NCBI GenBank assembly: GCA_000697475.1 | Contig: JNEU01000578.1 | Span: 1-10,912, forward strand | DNA: 10,912 bases | DNA from: Lichtheimia corymbifera B2541 | Taxonomy: Eukaryota > Mucoromycota > Mucoromycetes > Mucorales > Lichtheimiaceae | Reading direction: 5' to 3' | Shown here: piece by piece, positions 1 to 7,351 of the stretch | Position numbering within the stretch: the first letter of the stretch is position 1 | Layout of the letters: each line of letters starts with the position of its first letter | Position numbers and translations under genes: made by a program | Notes under the pieces: generated by a model | Database searches by the model: none | Told to the model about the DNA's origin: nothing | What the model saw: only the letters and a program-made list of their open reading frames with translations

Positions 1-1053
1 CTACTTGTGCTGGTAGATATATGTACCAGATTCTGTATCCTTAGGCCGATACCTGATAAGCAATCGCATACAATTGTCTCAACATTGATCCAAATATTTT
101 GTGATTTTGGATTACCACGTATCTTACAGTCGGACAATGGGACCGAATTTGTGAACCAATTGATGCAACACTTTAAGAGAGCCGCAGGATTTGATCACCG
201 TTTGGTGACTCCCTATCATCCTAGAGCTAATGGTGTTGCTGAACAGTGGGTTCAAACCTCGGTAAGGGCAGTAAAGAAAAGAGTGAAAGGTGTACATAAG
301 GAATGGGACCTATATGTCCCAGCAGTACAATTAGCGTTGAACGCCAAAGTAAGCACTCGATTGAATACAGCCCCTTTTTCCCTCATGTTCGCTCGAAAGT
401 TGAATAACTTCACTGACTATCGTAATGAAGACAACATAACGCCTATGGAGCGTAAAGATTTATTAAAACGTATTGATGATATGACAAACGTGGTATTCCC
501 TGCTATGAAAGAAAGAATTGATATGGTAACTAAAGGCCAGAAAGGCAAATTTGATAAACAACATAAGTTAGTGGATTTTCCACCTAATAGCCATATAATG
601 AAACGTGTCCTTCAAAAGAAAGGAAAGTTACATCCAGAATATGAAGGGCCGTTTACAGTGGTACGCCGAACAAAAGGTGGATCTTATGTATTAAAAGATG
701 AGCAAAACCAGTTACTACCCATTGACATTCCGCCATCGCAATTGAAGCTCATATCTCACGACGCAATAGCGCCGGTGGATGAGGTCTATGAAGTGGAAGC
801 CATTGTGGCTCATAAAAAACAGAATGATGGGAGTTATCTTTATAGAGTGAGATGGAAAGGATATTCACCTGAAGAAGATACTTGGGAACCTTACCATCAT
901 TTCACGCATCATGACATTATAAGCTCATACTGGGAAAGGCTGGGCCTCCCTAATCCTACAAGTACTCAATCTAAAGGCCAAAATAATAATAAGCGAAAAC
1001 GCAATACTCCTAATACCAACACTAGACGGGTGTCACAACGACATTCATATTAA
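1..1053 (+). CDS. Ty3/gypsy chromovirus polyprotein, 3' part: integrase with C-terminal chromodomain (5' truncated by window)
   Basis: The frame is open from base 1 to the TAA at 1051-1053; numbering here takes the GTG at 7 as residue 1. Visible integrase core motifs are the conserved LVD strand (residues 2-4), SDNGTEF with the second catalytic Asp at D43, and NGVAEQW with the catalytic Glu at E79. The D-E spacing is 35 residues, as in retroviral-type integrases. The first catalytic Asp, zinc finger, RT and RNase H lie left of the window. A GPF motif (214-216, EYEGPFTVV) marks the integrase C-terminal module, followed by a chromodomain (about 261-311, YEVEAIV...YRVRWKGY..EEDTWEP). Its putative aromatic cage Y261, W283, Y286 is complete, so methylated histone H3 binding is plausible. 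The tail has a basic KRKRN run (329-333), a likely nuclear signal. The frame is intact here, suggesting a young copy. The family assignment is firm; activity is unknown. Confidence 0.96.
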   Translation, partial: LLVLVDICTRFCILRPIPDKQSHTIVSTLIQIFCDFGLPRILQSDNGTEFVNQLMQHFKRAAGFDHRLVTPYHPRANGVAEQWVQTSVRAVKKRVKGVHKEWDLYVPAVQLALNAKVSTRLNTAPFSLMFARKLNNFTDYRNEDNITPMERKDLLKRIDDMTNVVFPAMKERIDMVTKGQKGKFDKQHKLVDFPPNSHIMKRVLQKKGKLHPEYEGPFTVVRRTKGGSYVLKDEQNQLLPIDIPPSQLKLISHDAIAPVDEVYEVEAIVAHKKQNDGSYLYRVRWKGYSPEEDTWEPYHHFTHHDIISSYWERLGLPNPTSTQSKGQNNNKRKRNTPNTNTRRVSQRHSY

Positions 1054-1074
1054 CTTACAAGACGGTCATCGCCT

Positions 1075-1083
1075 GGAGGGGGG
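1075..1083 (+). promoter_or_regulatory. Polypurine tract (plus-strand primer site)
   Basis: GGAGGGGGG lies 21 bases after the integrase stop and just before the TG that opens the 3' LTR. A purine run in this position serves as the RNase H-resistant primer for plus-strand DNA synthesis in LTR retrotransposons. A 3-base TGA gap separates it from the preferred LTR start at 1087; the alternative start at 1084 would abut it directly. Confidence 0.75.
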
Positions 1084-1176
1084 TGATGTCGTGTCAATAA
1101 TATGTGAAGGGTCTTGATCACCCCATCACTAATATCCCTTGTATCATTATGCGCATAATCCTCCTACATCGATGCA

Positions 1177-1182
1177 TTTATT
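1177..1182 (-). terminator. Antisense AATAAA inside the LTR, possible poly(A) signal for the convergent host gene
   Basis: TTTATT on the plus strand reads AATAAA in the direction of the 2944-1285 gene, about 100 bases after its stop codon. It is the first such hexamer downstream of that stop and lies wholly in LTR sequence. Use by the gene is inference. Confidence 0.35.
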
Positions 1183-1204
1183 GAAACCCTTGATATCATA
1201 CAAA

Positions 1205-1230
1205 TATAAAAAGAACCATGTTGTAATAAA
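1205..1230 (+). promoter_or_regulatory. LTR core promoter (TATA) and polyadenylation signal
   Basis: TATAAAAA at 1205-1212 and AATAAA at 1225-1230 sit in the last 80 bases of the LTR, in the order expected for U3 followed by R. They are the only good matches on the plus strand of this LTR. Confidence 0.45.
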
Positions 1231-1284
1231 ACAATTATCATCAGTCTCACAGTACTTGATTCGACCCTATCTTTTTGTGACATC

Positions 1285-2944
1285 TCAGAAAGTCATAGCC
1301 CACGTCAAATACATCAATCTCAAAACGTCTGGATGTCCTGGGCCATAGCTGACGCTTCCGGGATGCAAGTGAGGCACAACTATCGTCCAGTAATCGAGAG
1401 GCTCATCATCATAACCCGCATTTTCATAATCGAAGTTGGTGTTTGCATTGGTGATAGTGGGAATTCCGATGGCGTCACTATACTCTTTGACACCGAGACC
1501 GTACCTGAAAAGAAATGCATGAAAGATGTCAGTTACACAATAAAAGCTGATTTCCAACACAAGATATCTTTTTCACTTACCAGTCTCTAAATTGAGAGAA
1601 TGATACCACAGCCGGGTCATATCCAAGCGTAACAATCAATTGCGCGTTCAATGTACGTACGATCTTTGCGGCACAGCTGATGAAATGAGGAAGGAGCTCT
1701 TTTGTTCGCTTGCATGGGATACACCACAAATTTTGGAAACACGACATTGAAAATCCAACAGAGCCCCCTAGAATATCGCTCGCCAACAGCTTTGTGATAT
1801 CACCAGCTCGACTTTCGTCGAAAAATCGGGTTACATTTCGAAAATCAGAGTATGTGATGTCCTTTGCGAAAATCATAAAAGGCATCCCACCACCAATGCT
1901 CAAACCCCCACTTGCTTGTTGGGCGAGAAACTTGATGAATGTGGGTTCCAGCATGTTTTTGTATCGATCGCTGTCAGCTGTACCCATGCCTTCAATGTCT
2001 TCACGCAGCTCATTGAAATGGTCTTCGATAGCGTCATTTTGGACTTGGTTTCCCATGGAAATACCCGAAAAGTAGGCCTTTACGGTAGTAAGGTTGAGCT
2101 CATTGATGCATGATCGGGTTTGCTCATCAGGAACATATGACCGAAAATATCCTCCCGGTTGGGAATTCAAAAGGACCTTTCGATCAAGCAGGTGGATCAA
2201 GGCTTGCTCCGTGCTGTCGATCAAGACTCGTTGACTATCACTCGCCTTGCCCAGTTCCCCTTTAACAGTCAAAGGGTCGATTTGATGGATGCAAAGTTCA
2301 GCTCCCCGATACGATGAAAGGATGGAGTAAAAGTTTCCAAAGCGCGTGGGAATGTTGGATTGAATGTCGTCCAAATGGCGTTCTTGGGGTGTGGATGCTG
2401 ATGTACAACCGACATATCGAAAATAGACGATTTGATTATCTGGGACCGCAGCGAGCATCTCCAAGAGGACATCACAATAAGCATCATCGTAAAATGTGTC
2501 TCGGTATTTATCGGTCAGACGCAATGCTTCCTCCACAACCATGCTAATAGATCGGATATAGTAAACAGTGTTATCCTGGCTTGTTGTGGCTGCTGAGGGA
2601 ATATCTTCAATAATAGTTGATTGCAATGCTTTAGATAGCACTACATCTGACGTCTGCAAAGAGTTCTGGGCAAGTGTCAAAATTGCAGGAATAGTAGCTC
2701 CCGCAGCTGGCTGGATAAGACTGCAGATAACTTGCTCCAAGGCACCAATCTCTATCTGGCTTTCACAGGCTCGATCCCTGATCAACTCATATAATTGCTG
2801 TTCTTGGACCATCACATCGCTGTCGTTGAGAAAAGTGTCCTCCGTTGGATCAAGTTGTGTAAGTCCCAATAACTCCGCCAGCTCGTCATTGTCGATTTGT
2901 TGCTGTTGCTGTTGCTGTTGCTGTTTTTGCTGAGCAGAAGACAT
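1285..2944 (-). CDS. Uncharacterised fungal protein, polyQ N-terminus and GIY-YIG-like segment; two exons
   Basis: Exon 1 is 2944-1581 and exon 2 is 1504-1285; splicing joins TG|G into a Trp codon (W455) and keeps the frame, giving about 527 aa. I chose the ATG at 2944 because a TATA box lies at 3014-3006, downstream of the in-frame ATG at 3028. Residues 8-16 are nine Gln, followed by an acidic, Leu-rich helical stretch (about 17-60). Residues 173-182 read VYFRYVGCTS, followed by R189 (QERHLDD) and E216 (GAELCI). This order resembles the GIY, YIG, Arg and Glu elements of GIY-YIG nucleases, but the match is by eye. A Gly-rich loop (346-354) and a cluster with C402, C408, C411 and C424 follow; the C-terminus contains PHLHPGSVSYGPG. 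No signal peptide or obvious membrane span is seen. I do not recognise the family and assign no function. The stop (1287-1285) is two bases from the 3' LTR of the left retroelement, which lies tail-to-tail with the gene. Confidence 0.8.
1505..1580 (-). other. 76-nt spliceosomal intron in the polyQ/GIY-YIG-like gene
   Basis: On the minus strand the intron opens GTAAGTG at 1580, has a branch-site-like AACTGAC about 30 bases before the end, and closes TTTCTTTTCAG at 1505. Without splicing, exon 1 meets a stop just inside the intron. With splicing the protein continues for 72 residues (YGLGVKEYSD onward). Confidence 0.9.
2898..2923 (-). repeat. CAACAG hexamer microsatellite encoding polyQ
   Basis: About four units of alternating CAA and CAG on the minus strand encode most of the nine-Gln run at residues 8-16 of the GIY-YIG-like protein. 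The mixed-codon tract is less slippage-prone than pure CAG. Confidence 0.85.
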
Positions 2945-3005
2945 GATGAGAGACTGAGAGATGATAAAGCAGTAGTCGATGGAGAAAAAGTAGTTTTCAA
3001 TGATC

Positions 3006-3014
3006 CTTTTATAT
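3006..3014 (-). promoter_or_regulatory. TATA box for the polyQ/GIY-YIG-like gene
   Basis: The minus strand reads ATATAAAAG, about 60 bases upstream of the ATG at 2944. This spacing fits a core promoter and supports that ATG over the one at 3028, which would lie upstream of the box. Confidence 0.55.
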
Positions 3015-3370
3015 GTAACCGAGATCACTTCCCTTTTAGCTGCTCAAATGATAAACTGCAGCATTTTTTTTCTTTGTTCTGATGTCTATCTATAGCCTAT
3101 CACAGATTGCGGCACTCCTCCTTCCTTCAGTCATGCATGATTAATTGGTCAATGTAGAATCGCTTTCTTTGTCTCTTTCGTCAATCAATCCTCTGCTCTT
3201 TTTGCATACCATCGGCAATTATTGCTCCTTGAGCACCACATGGGAGATGAGTTGTATAATATTGCTACACGTAACGGAGCCACTTTTATTTAACATTATA
3301 ATTTATAAACAGTGAGATGGGTTCAAGATGCGTATAACAACATTGGTGATGGAAAGCTAAAGTGGGGGTG

Positions 3371-3875
3371 ATGAACAATCTTTCTAGCTGCTGTTTCATT
3401 GTCTTTCCCGCTGTCGTTCTCCTGAATCTCGTTATCGTTCTCAATGTGAGTATTCTTTGTCCTCATCGTTCAAATATTGCCATCGTCGTCCCCACAAATA
3501 ATGAAGACTCATCTTGTGTTGGAAAAAAGATGCCAAATCCCAAGGGCTATCGTCTCTGTGGAGGAAAGCAAATCTGCAGGAAACATATCGCCATACGAAC
3601 AACCTCTTTTGGAGGAAGCACTGCACCGCTCATGCAAGGCTAGCTTGATCCATGACAAGAAAGGACGTAGTTGTTCTCATTCATCCCCTCAAAAGAAAGA
3701 ACGACCCCCCCCCATTTTTCCAATCTTCAAAGGAAAAACGCCATCTCTAACGAAGAGCACTAGTTGTCAAATGGCCAAAAGGTACAGGCTGGGAGTCGAA
3801 CCCAAACAGATGATGATGCACCAGTTGCATTGCCTGACCATAATACTATTCCACAACAATATCATTCATTATTAG
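3371..3875 (+). CDS. Candidate small secreted or membrane-anchored protein, two exons (speculative)
   Basis: An ATG at 3371 starts 25 codons with a strongly hydrophobic stretch (SCCFIVFPAVVLLNLVIVLN), like a signal peptide or anchor. It is followed at once by a GTGAGT donor (3446). An AG at 3505-3506 would remove 61 nt and continue an open frame (3507-3875) of 122 codons. That part has scattered Cys, a basic proline-rich segment (KKERPPPIFP) and a terminal VEPKQMMMHQ region. An AATAAA at 3887-3892 follows the stop; a TATAAA lies at about 3302-3307, but a short upstream ATG frame intervenes at 3317. The 3' portion overlaps the tRNA-like sequence on the other strand, which argues against coding there. 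No family is recognised. The model depends entirely on the proposed intron; it may be chance open frames. Confidence 0.22.
3781..3839 (-). pseudogene. Degenerate tRNA-like sequence lacking an anticodon arm
   Basis: On the minus strand a perfect Pol III B box, GGTTCGACTCC, sits in a T arm (TGGG/CCCA stem, 7-nt loop). The 5' end GGTCAGGC pairs with the 3' end GCCTGTACC with one bulged base, like an acceptor stem. Between them ATGCA-ACTGG-TGCAT forms a 5-bp D-like arm. Only about 11 bases separate this from the T arm, so there is no anticodon arm. TTTT follows directly, as at a Pol III terminator. Its 59-nt length compares with about 72 for a real tRNA. A decayed tRNA or tRNA-derived SINE head is most likely. 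Confidence 0.5.
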
Positions 3876-3892
3876 AATACGTACACAATAAA

Positions 3893-5144
3893 CACCCTTT
3901 CATTGTTTCTGTTTATTGCACTTGCCTTTTCCATGTACATGAAGACCTGTTGTTGTTGGTTACTGGAAATCGAAAACCAAGGTGTGGTGTTGTCGAGCCG
4001 AAACGAAGAACCAAACGAGCCAAAGTCTTCGTGATCCAATCTTGGCGTCTATACATACAAGCTGACACGTCAATGGAACCAGTTCGACTGCAACATTGGG
4101 CTTTGAATGTACCTGTTGACACCAAGCATAGAGCGGGAATAGCAATGAACAAGAGGCAGCAACGATGCAACGATATCGCCATGACAACCACGCTCATTCC
4201 TCAGTACTTGGACGCACTTGAGTACGTCTGTTCAGAACTACATTAATACCTCACAACCAATAATAGTACTCTTTTATAATACATTACCTTGATCGGGATG
4301 TTGTGAATGGCATAAAAGCAGAGGAGGGATAAAAAGGAAAAGAAGCGTTGTCTCAAGTCGTGGAGCTGCCGTCCCCACCCCGACTGCTGTTACACTGAGG
4401 CCACTCAATTACCCTTCCCACACACCACTCAAGCACGTAACACACCAACCACTATCATCTTCCTTCATGTTCATGATAGACAACAATAGATGCACGTAAA
4501 TAAAAGGAACGCATAGCAAAAGGGTGCGTGTCATTTTACACTTCACCATGATATTGATGATCCAACAACAGCATTGCCTTACTACCAGGTCTCTAAGCAT
4601 CAACTTTTTTTTTTTTTTCACCCAATCCCTTCCGAAGCATTCTTTTTCCTAGTATTCTCAATGCTGTCCTTGACAAAGAAAAAAGTCCTTCTACTACACT
4701 TTGCATGCACGATGTACTACCAATCACGCTCCCATCGATAAGAGCACCACTCGTAGTAATACTTAAAGATTGCACAATCAAACATGGCATGGTTAATATT
4801 CCAGGAATGGTCAGAGCATCGAAAAACATATTGTAATTCTAAAAGCCTCTAATAATTGATTTCAATGGCCATTCTCTGCTGCTGTCAACTAGAATAAACC
4901 ATCCTGGGGCGACCTTCTTGCTAGACATGAAGACCAACAGTTTTACGTTTCACGCTTCATATACTTTCGAACAAGGTACTTTCGGATGCAATGATCATTT
5001 TTGGCTTATTGACCATATCATGTTCGATTTGAAAAAAGTGCCGTACAGGCTTTCATAGGCGGATCTTACTATAAACACATAGGCGTAAATATCCATCATG
5101 CACTCGCCACCAATAGGATCGACCCTTCAACTCCTGCGCCTGGG
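3893..5144. other. Non-coding stretch, no gene recognised
   Basis: Short open frames on both strands show no recognisable motif or splice-supported continuation. It contains a 14-base T run (4605-4618), a purine-rich patch with two TATAAAA/GATAAAAA-like strings (about 4310-4345), and nothing I would call a promoter with confidence. It may be old, unrecognisable repeat DNA. Confidence 0.5.
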
Positions 5145-5165
5145 CTTGTGACACCAACCAAGTCC

Positions 5166-5685
5166 TTCTGCATCTTTGGCTCTAATATAAGAGAGGCGAT
5201 TGACAATGAACAAAGATGACCTTTCATATACCATCACGCTTTCAGCATATGTAAAACATAAAGGTGCCTGTATCTCTAAACTTTACAATGAAACGTGGGG
5301 TCTTCAATCGAACAAAGTTGCTCGTCGGGGTCGAAAGTGTATACTGTCCAAGTTTCACGATCAGGCTCGCCGATCCCAGATTTCGCAATGTCACCACCAG
5401 CCAAAGTGGATCGGGGGTCGACCTCTTGAATTTTTTTTTGTCGACGAGGCTGGTGGCGACATGGCCAAATCTCGGATCGGCGAGCTGGATCGTGAAACTT
5501 GCACCCAAGGTGCGCTCCACCCCAACGAGCAACTTTGTTCGATTGAAGACCCCACGTTTCATTGTAAAGTTTAGAGATACATGCACATTTATGTTTTACA
5601 TATGCTGAGAGCATGATGCTATATGACAGGTGGTCTTTGTTGATTGTCAAGTAGCTTGAGCTTAATAGAGCCAAAGATGCAGAGA
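5166..5685. repeat. Large foldback: inverted repeat with about 240-bp arms and 45-bp spacer
   Basis: The left arm (about 5166-5402) and right arm (about 5448-5685) are reverse complements. Both outer ends carry CTGCATCTTTGGCTCTA in mirrored form, and both inner ends carry CACCAGCC. The best block, 5269-5325 against 5525-5581, is 57 bp without mismatch; 5244-5331 has only three mismatches to its partner. Other parts, for example 5332-5349, are clearly diverged. The spacer has nine Ts flanked by two GTCGAC sites. Because of the symmetry both strands carry an open frame of 114 codons with the same start (SLNFTMKRGVFNRTKLL); these are a symmetry effect and are not called as genes. Weaker similarity continues outward to about 5145 and 5705. 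It could be a foldback element or a head-to-head duplication of one repeat unit. Confidence 0.9.
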
Positions 5686-5724
5686 GTCGTGTTTGTGTAA
5701 CTCAGCTCATTTGCATGATACTTC

Positions 5725-5915
5725 ACAATGAACGAATACCATTTCTCATATAGCATCACGCTTACAGCATATGTAAAAACATAAAGGTGCCTGTTTCTTC
5801 AAATTTTAATAATGAAGTGTGGCGTCTTTAGGAGAACAAAGTTGATCAGTATGGCCGAGTGGACCTTCTGACCAAGTTTCATATTCGAGGTCACCAATAT
5901 CGGCGGGCCCGGTCC
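5725..5915 (+). repeat. Third, direct copy of the foldback arm
   Basis: The stretch follows the left arm of the foldback in the same order and orientation: CACAATGAAC, CATATAGCATCACGCTT, AGCATATGTAAAA, ACATAAAGGTGCCTGT, then the core TAATGAAGTGTGGCGTCTTT and GAACAAAGTTGATCAG. It is more diverged than the two arms are from each other, with single-base indels. It has no open frame of note; the core frame stops at TAG just after GTCTT. Confidence 0.8.
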
Positions 5916-5960
5916 GTACATCTTATCTATGTTTCCCTCCATACATCCGGGCGCTGCCAA

Positions 5961-6070
5961 CCAAAACTTCATAATGAAGTGTGGCATCTTTATGAGAACG
6001 AAATTGCTCGCCGTGATCGAAAGTACCTTGTATGAAAGTTTCAGGCTCGAGATAGCCAATCTCAGGCTCA
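5961..6070 (+). repeat. Diverged core repeat, copy 4
   Basis: It shares the order AACTTCATAATGAAGTG, CATCTTTATGAGAACGAAAT, CGAAAGTACC, AAGTTTCAGGCTCGAGATA with the arm core and the later copies. Forward translation reads NFIMKCGIFMRTKLL...ESTLYESF, close to the NFTMKRGVFNRTKLL of the foldback arm. Confidence 0.75.
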
Positions 6071-6112
6071 GGGAGCGGCCAACCTACCTTTGCCCAACAT
6101 TTGGGGCGTCCC

Positions 6113-6220
6113 GCATTCAAAACATTTATAATGAAGCATGCGATTTTTAAATGAATGGAGTTGATCAGCATGTGCGAGAGTACCTTCTGACCAAGTTTCA
6201 AGTGCGAGATGGGGAATCCC
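6113..6220 (+). repeat. Diverged core repeat, copy 5
   Basis: The blocks TTCAAAACATTTATAATGAA, GTTGATCAGCATGTGCGAGA, GTACCTTCTGACCAAGTTTC and AAGTGCGAGAT align with the preceding and following copies. It starts about 155 bases after copy 4. The peptide frame seen in copies 4 and 6 is broken here by an indel. Confidence 0.75.
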
Positions 6221-6311
6221 AAGATAATGCATACCTAAGTAACATTTCAATGAATCCAGCGCTTTCCCAATTTTCATCCGTCATAGTCAATCTCACATTA
6301 TGCTCTCCCAT

Positions 6312-6420
6312 TCAAAATTTTCAAATGAAGCATGGGTTCTTTATTAATACAAAGTTGATCAGCATGCCCGAGAGCACATTGTGTGCAAGTTTCAGGTTCG
6401 AGAGAGGCAATCAAGGTCAT
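6312..6420 (+). repeat. Diverged core repeat, copy 6 (last of the array)
   Basis: The blocks TTCAAAATTTTCAAATGAAG, AAAGTTGATCAGCATGCCCG, AGAGCAC and CAAGTTTCAGGTTCGAGAGA align with copies 3-5. It starts about 197 bases after copy 5. Forward translation NFQMKHGFFINTKLI...ESTLCASFRFE matches copy 4 in frame. Similarity ends near 6420. Confidence 0.75.
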
Positions 6421-6941
6421 GGATTAATTTATAGTGTGCATGGATCTGTCGGACGGTGCCTGACCTATTTTAATTTCCAGCTCTTCCCACTCCTTGCTTC
6501 TTGCCTCTTCTTCCAATTCTCAACTGTTGCCCCATTCAAGTACAACTACAACCAGCGAACGATTGTCCTGCTTCAGCCCACCATGTCCATTCTGCAGTTG
6601 CCTTGATTCGAAAGCCTTCGACTGAATGACAAGTTCATGGCGTGTGCACCCCACTACAGCAACACCCGCGTTCCTTGTACTCCCCTCCACCCCAACCAAT
6701 CGTAACAGCATTCAATCCAGCAACTGCTATTAGCGAGGTCTTTACTTTATTGTTTCAAACAGCATTCTTTACTTGCAGCAACTTGTCTTTCAGCCTTTTC
6801 ACGTGAACAGCAAATTGGCATTGTATAGAAGCAGCTTTATTTACTTGCAGCAACTTGCTTTGATACATACGGATTCCAATGGATGGAGTGCCATATCAGC
6901 TATCAATCTCATTGAAATACAAGCAATCTACACCTGGATAA
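6421..6941. other. Stretch without a gene, containing a spaced 18-bp direct repeat
   Basis: The first part is C- and T-rich without a clear gene on either strand. TTTACTTGCAGCAACTTG occurs exactly twice, at 6768-6785 and 6840-6857, 72 bases apart, each preceded by a similar CAGC..TT context. This looks like a small local duplication. Confidence 0.6.
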
Positions 6942-7351
6942 GTTGCGTTGGAGGAAAATGACCAAGAAAAGATTGACCAGCAGCCGGATGGGAAAGGAAA
7001 CGATCGCATGAGTTCCTTGTATCAACGTATTCGACTTGCCTTCGTTGTGGATAGGCGGATGCAATCAAGCACAGTGGTGGACGATCCTGAAATGTCGATT
7101 TGATCACTTTGTATGTCGTCAGCAAGAAGGATGGATCATGTTGCGTGGATGCGACTGAGGATGATGATGGATTGGATGGCATGGATGACACGGCTTGTAT
7201 CTTTGACGAAAATCAGCTTGCCGCCATGGATGATATTGGATATTGGAGCCATACCGCGCACAACGGCTAGTTTGCAATCCTGGATGAAGGTGTTTACGAC
7301 GGCAGCAACCAAGGATTCAATGACGCAACGATAATGATACCCACCGATTGA
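6942..7351 (+). pseudogene. Broken acidic protein-like reading frame (frameshift plus nonsense)
   Basis: From 6942 one frame reads VALEENDQEKIDQQPDGKG and on to STVVDDPEMSI before TGA at 7101. A second frame, opening after a TGA at 7088-7090, continues the same style: NVDLITLYVVSKKDGS, then an Asp-rich run (ATEDDDGLDGMDD) and FDENQLAAMDDIGYWSHTA. It reaches TAG at 7268. Past that stop the frame still looks protein-like (FAILDEGVYDGSNQGFNDAT) until TGA at 7349. The simplest reading is a decayed gene fragment with one frameshift and one nonsense change. No start codon or flanking exon is identified, and an undetected intron is possible at the frame switch. I do not recognise the family. The opposite strand has an 87-codon frame at 7191-6928 that I regard as its shadow. 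Confidence 0.35.

Larger units (their letters stand above)
1087..1282 (+). repeat. 3' LTR of the left Ty3/gypsy chromovirus
   Basis: The stretch starts TGTCGTG after the polypurine tract and ends TGTGACA, giving the usual TG...CA ends and a 4-bp TGTC/GACA inverted terminus, about 196 bp. Internally it has a TATA-like TATAAAAA (1205-1212) and an AATAAA (1225-1230) shortly after, in sense with the element, as expected for an LTR promoter and polyadenylation signal. The next five bases, TCTCA (1283-1287), are the predicted target-site duplication; the partner copy would lie left of the window. An alternative reading has the LTR start at 1084 and end at 1287 (TGATGTC...TCTCA). Confidence 0.75.

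Noticed and set aside
1710..2933. Several plus-strand open frames up to 121 codons opposite the polyQ/GIY-YIG-like gene
   Set aside because: They are shadows of a well-supported minus-strand exon with a splice-confirmed continuation, and show no motif.
2944..3028. Start of the polyQ gene at the upstream ATG (3028)
   Set aside because: It lies upstream of the TATA box at 3014-3006, so a transcript from that box would not contain it.
3777..3852. A full-length 72-nt functional tRNA ending at 3781
   Set aside because: Extending the 5' end to 72 nt leaves a poorly paired acceptor and no pairing anticodon stem. Only the shorter arm-deficient fold is coherent.
3764..4246. 160-codon plus-strand open frame
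   Set aside because: Its first part runs through the tRNA-like sequence. The remainder has no recognisable motif, with equally long frames on the opposite strand.
5200..5674. Four overlapping open frames of 114-132 codons on both strands
   Set aside because: They mirror one another because the region is a foldback. The C-terminal half of each is the antisense of its own N-terminal half, so I treat them as symmetry artefacts.
6310..6606. Coding gene from the 151-codon plus-strand frame at 6151-6606
   Set aside because: Most of it is repeat copies 5 and 6 with unrelated linker, the frame differs between copies, and no start context or splice support is seen.
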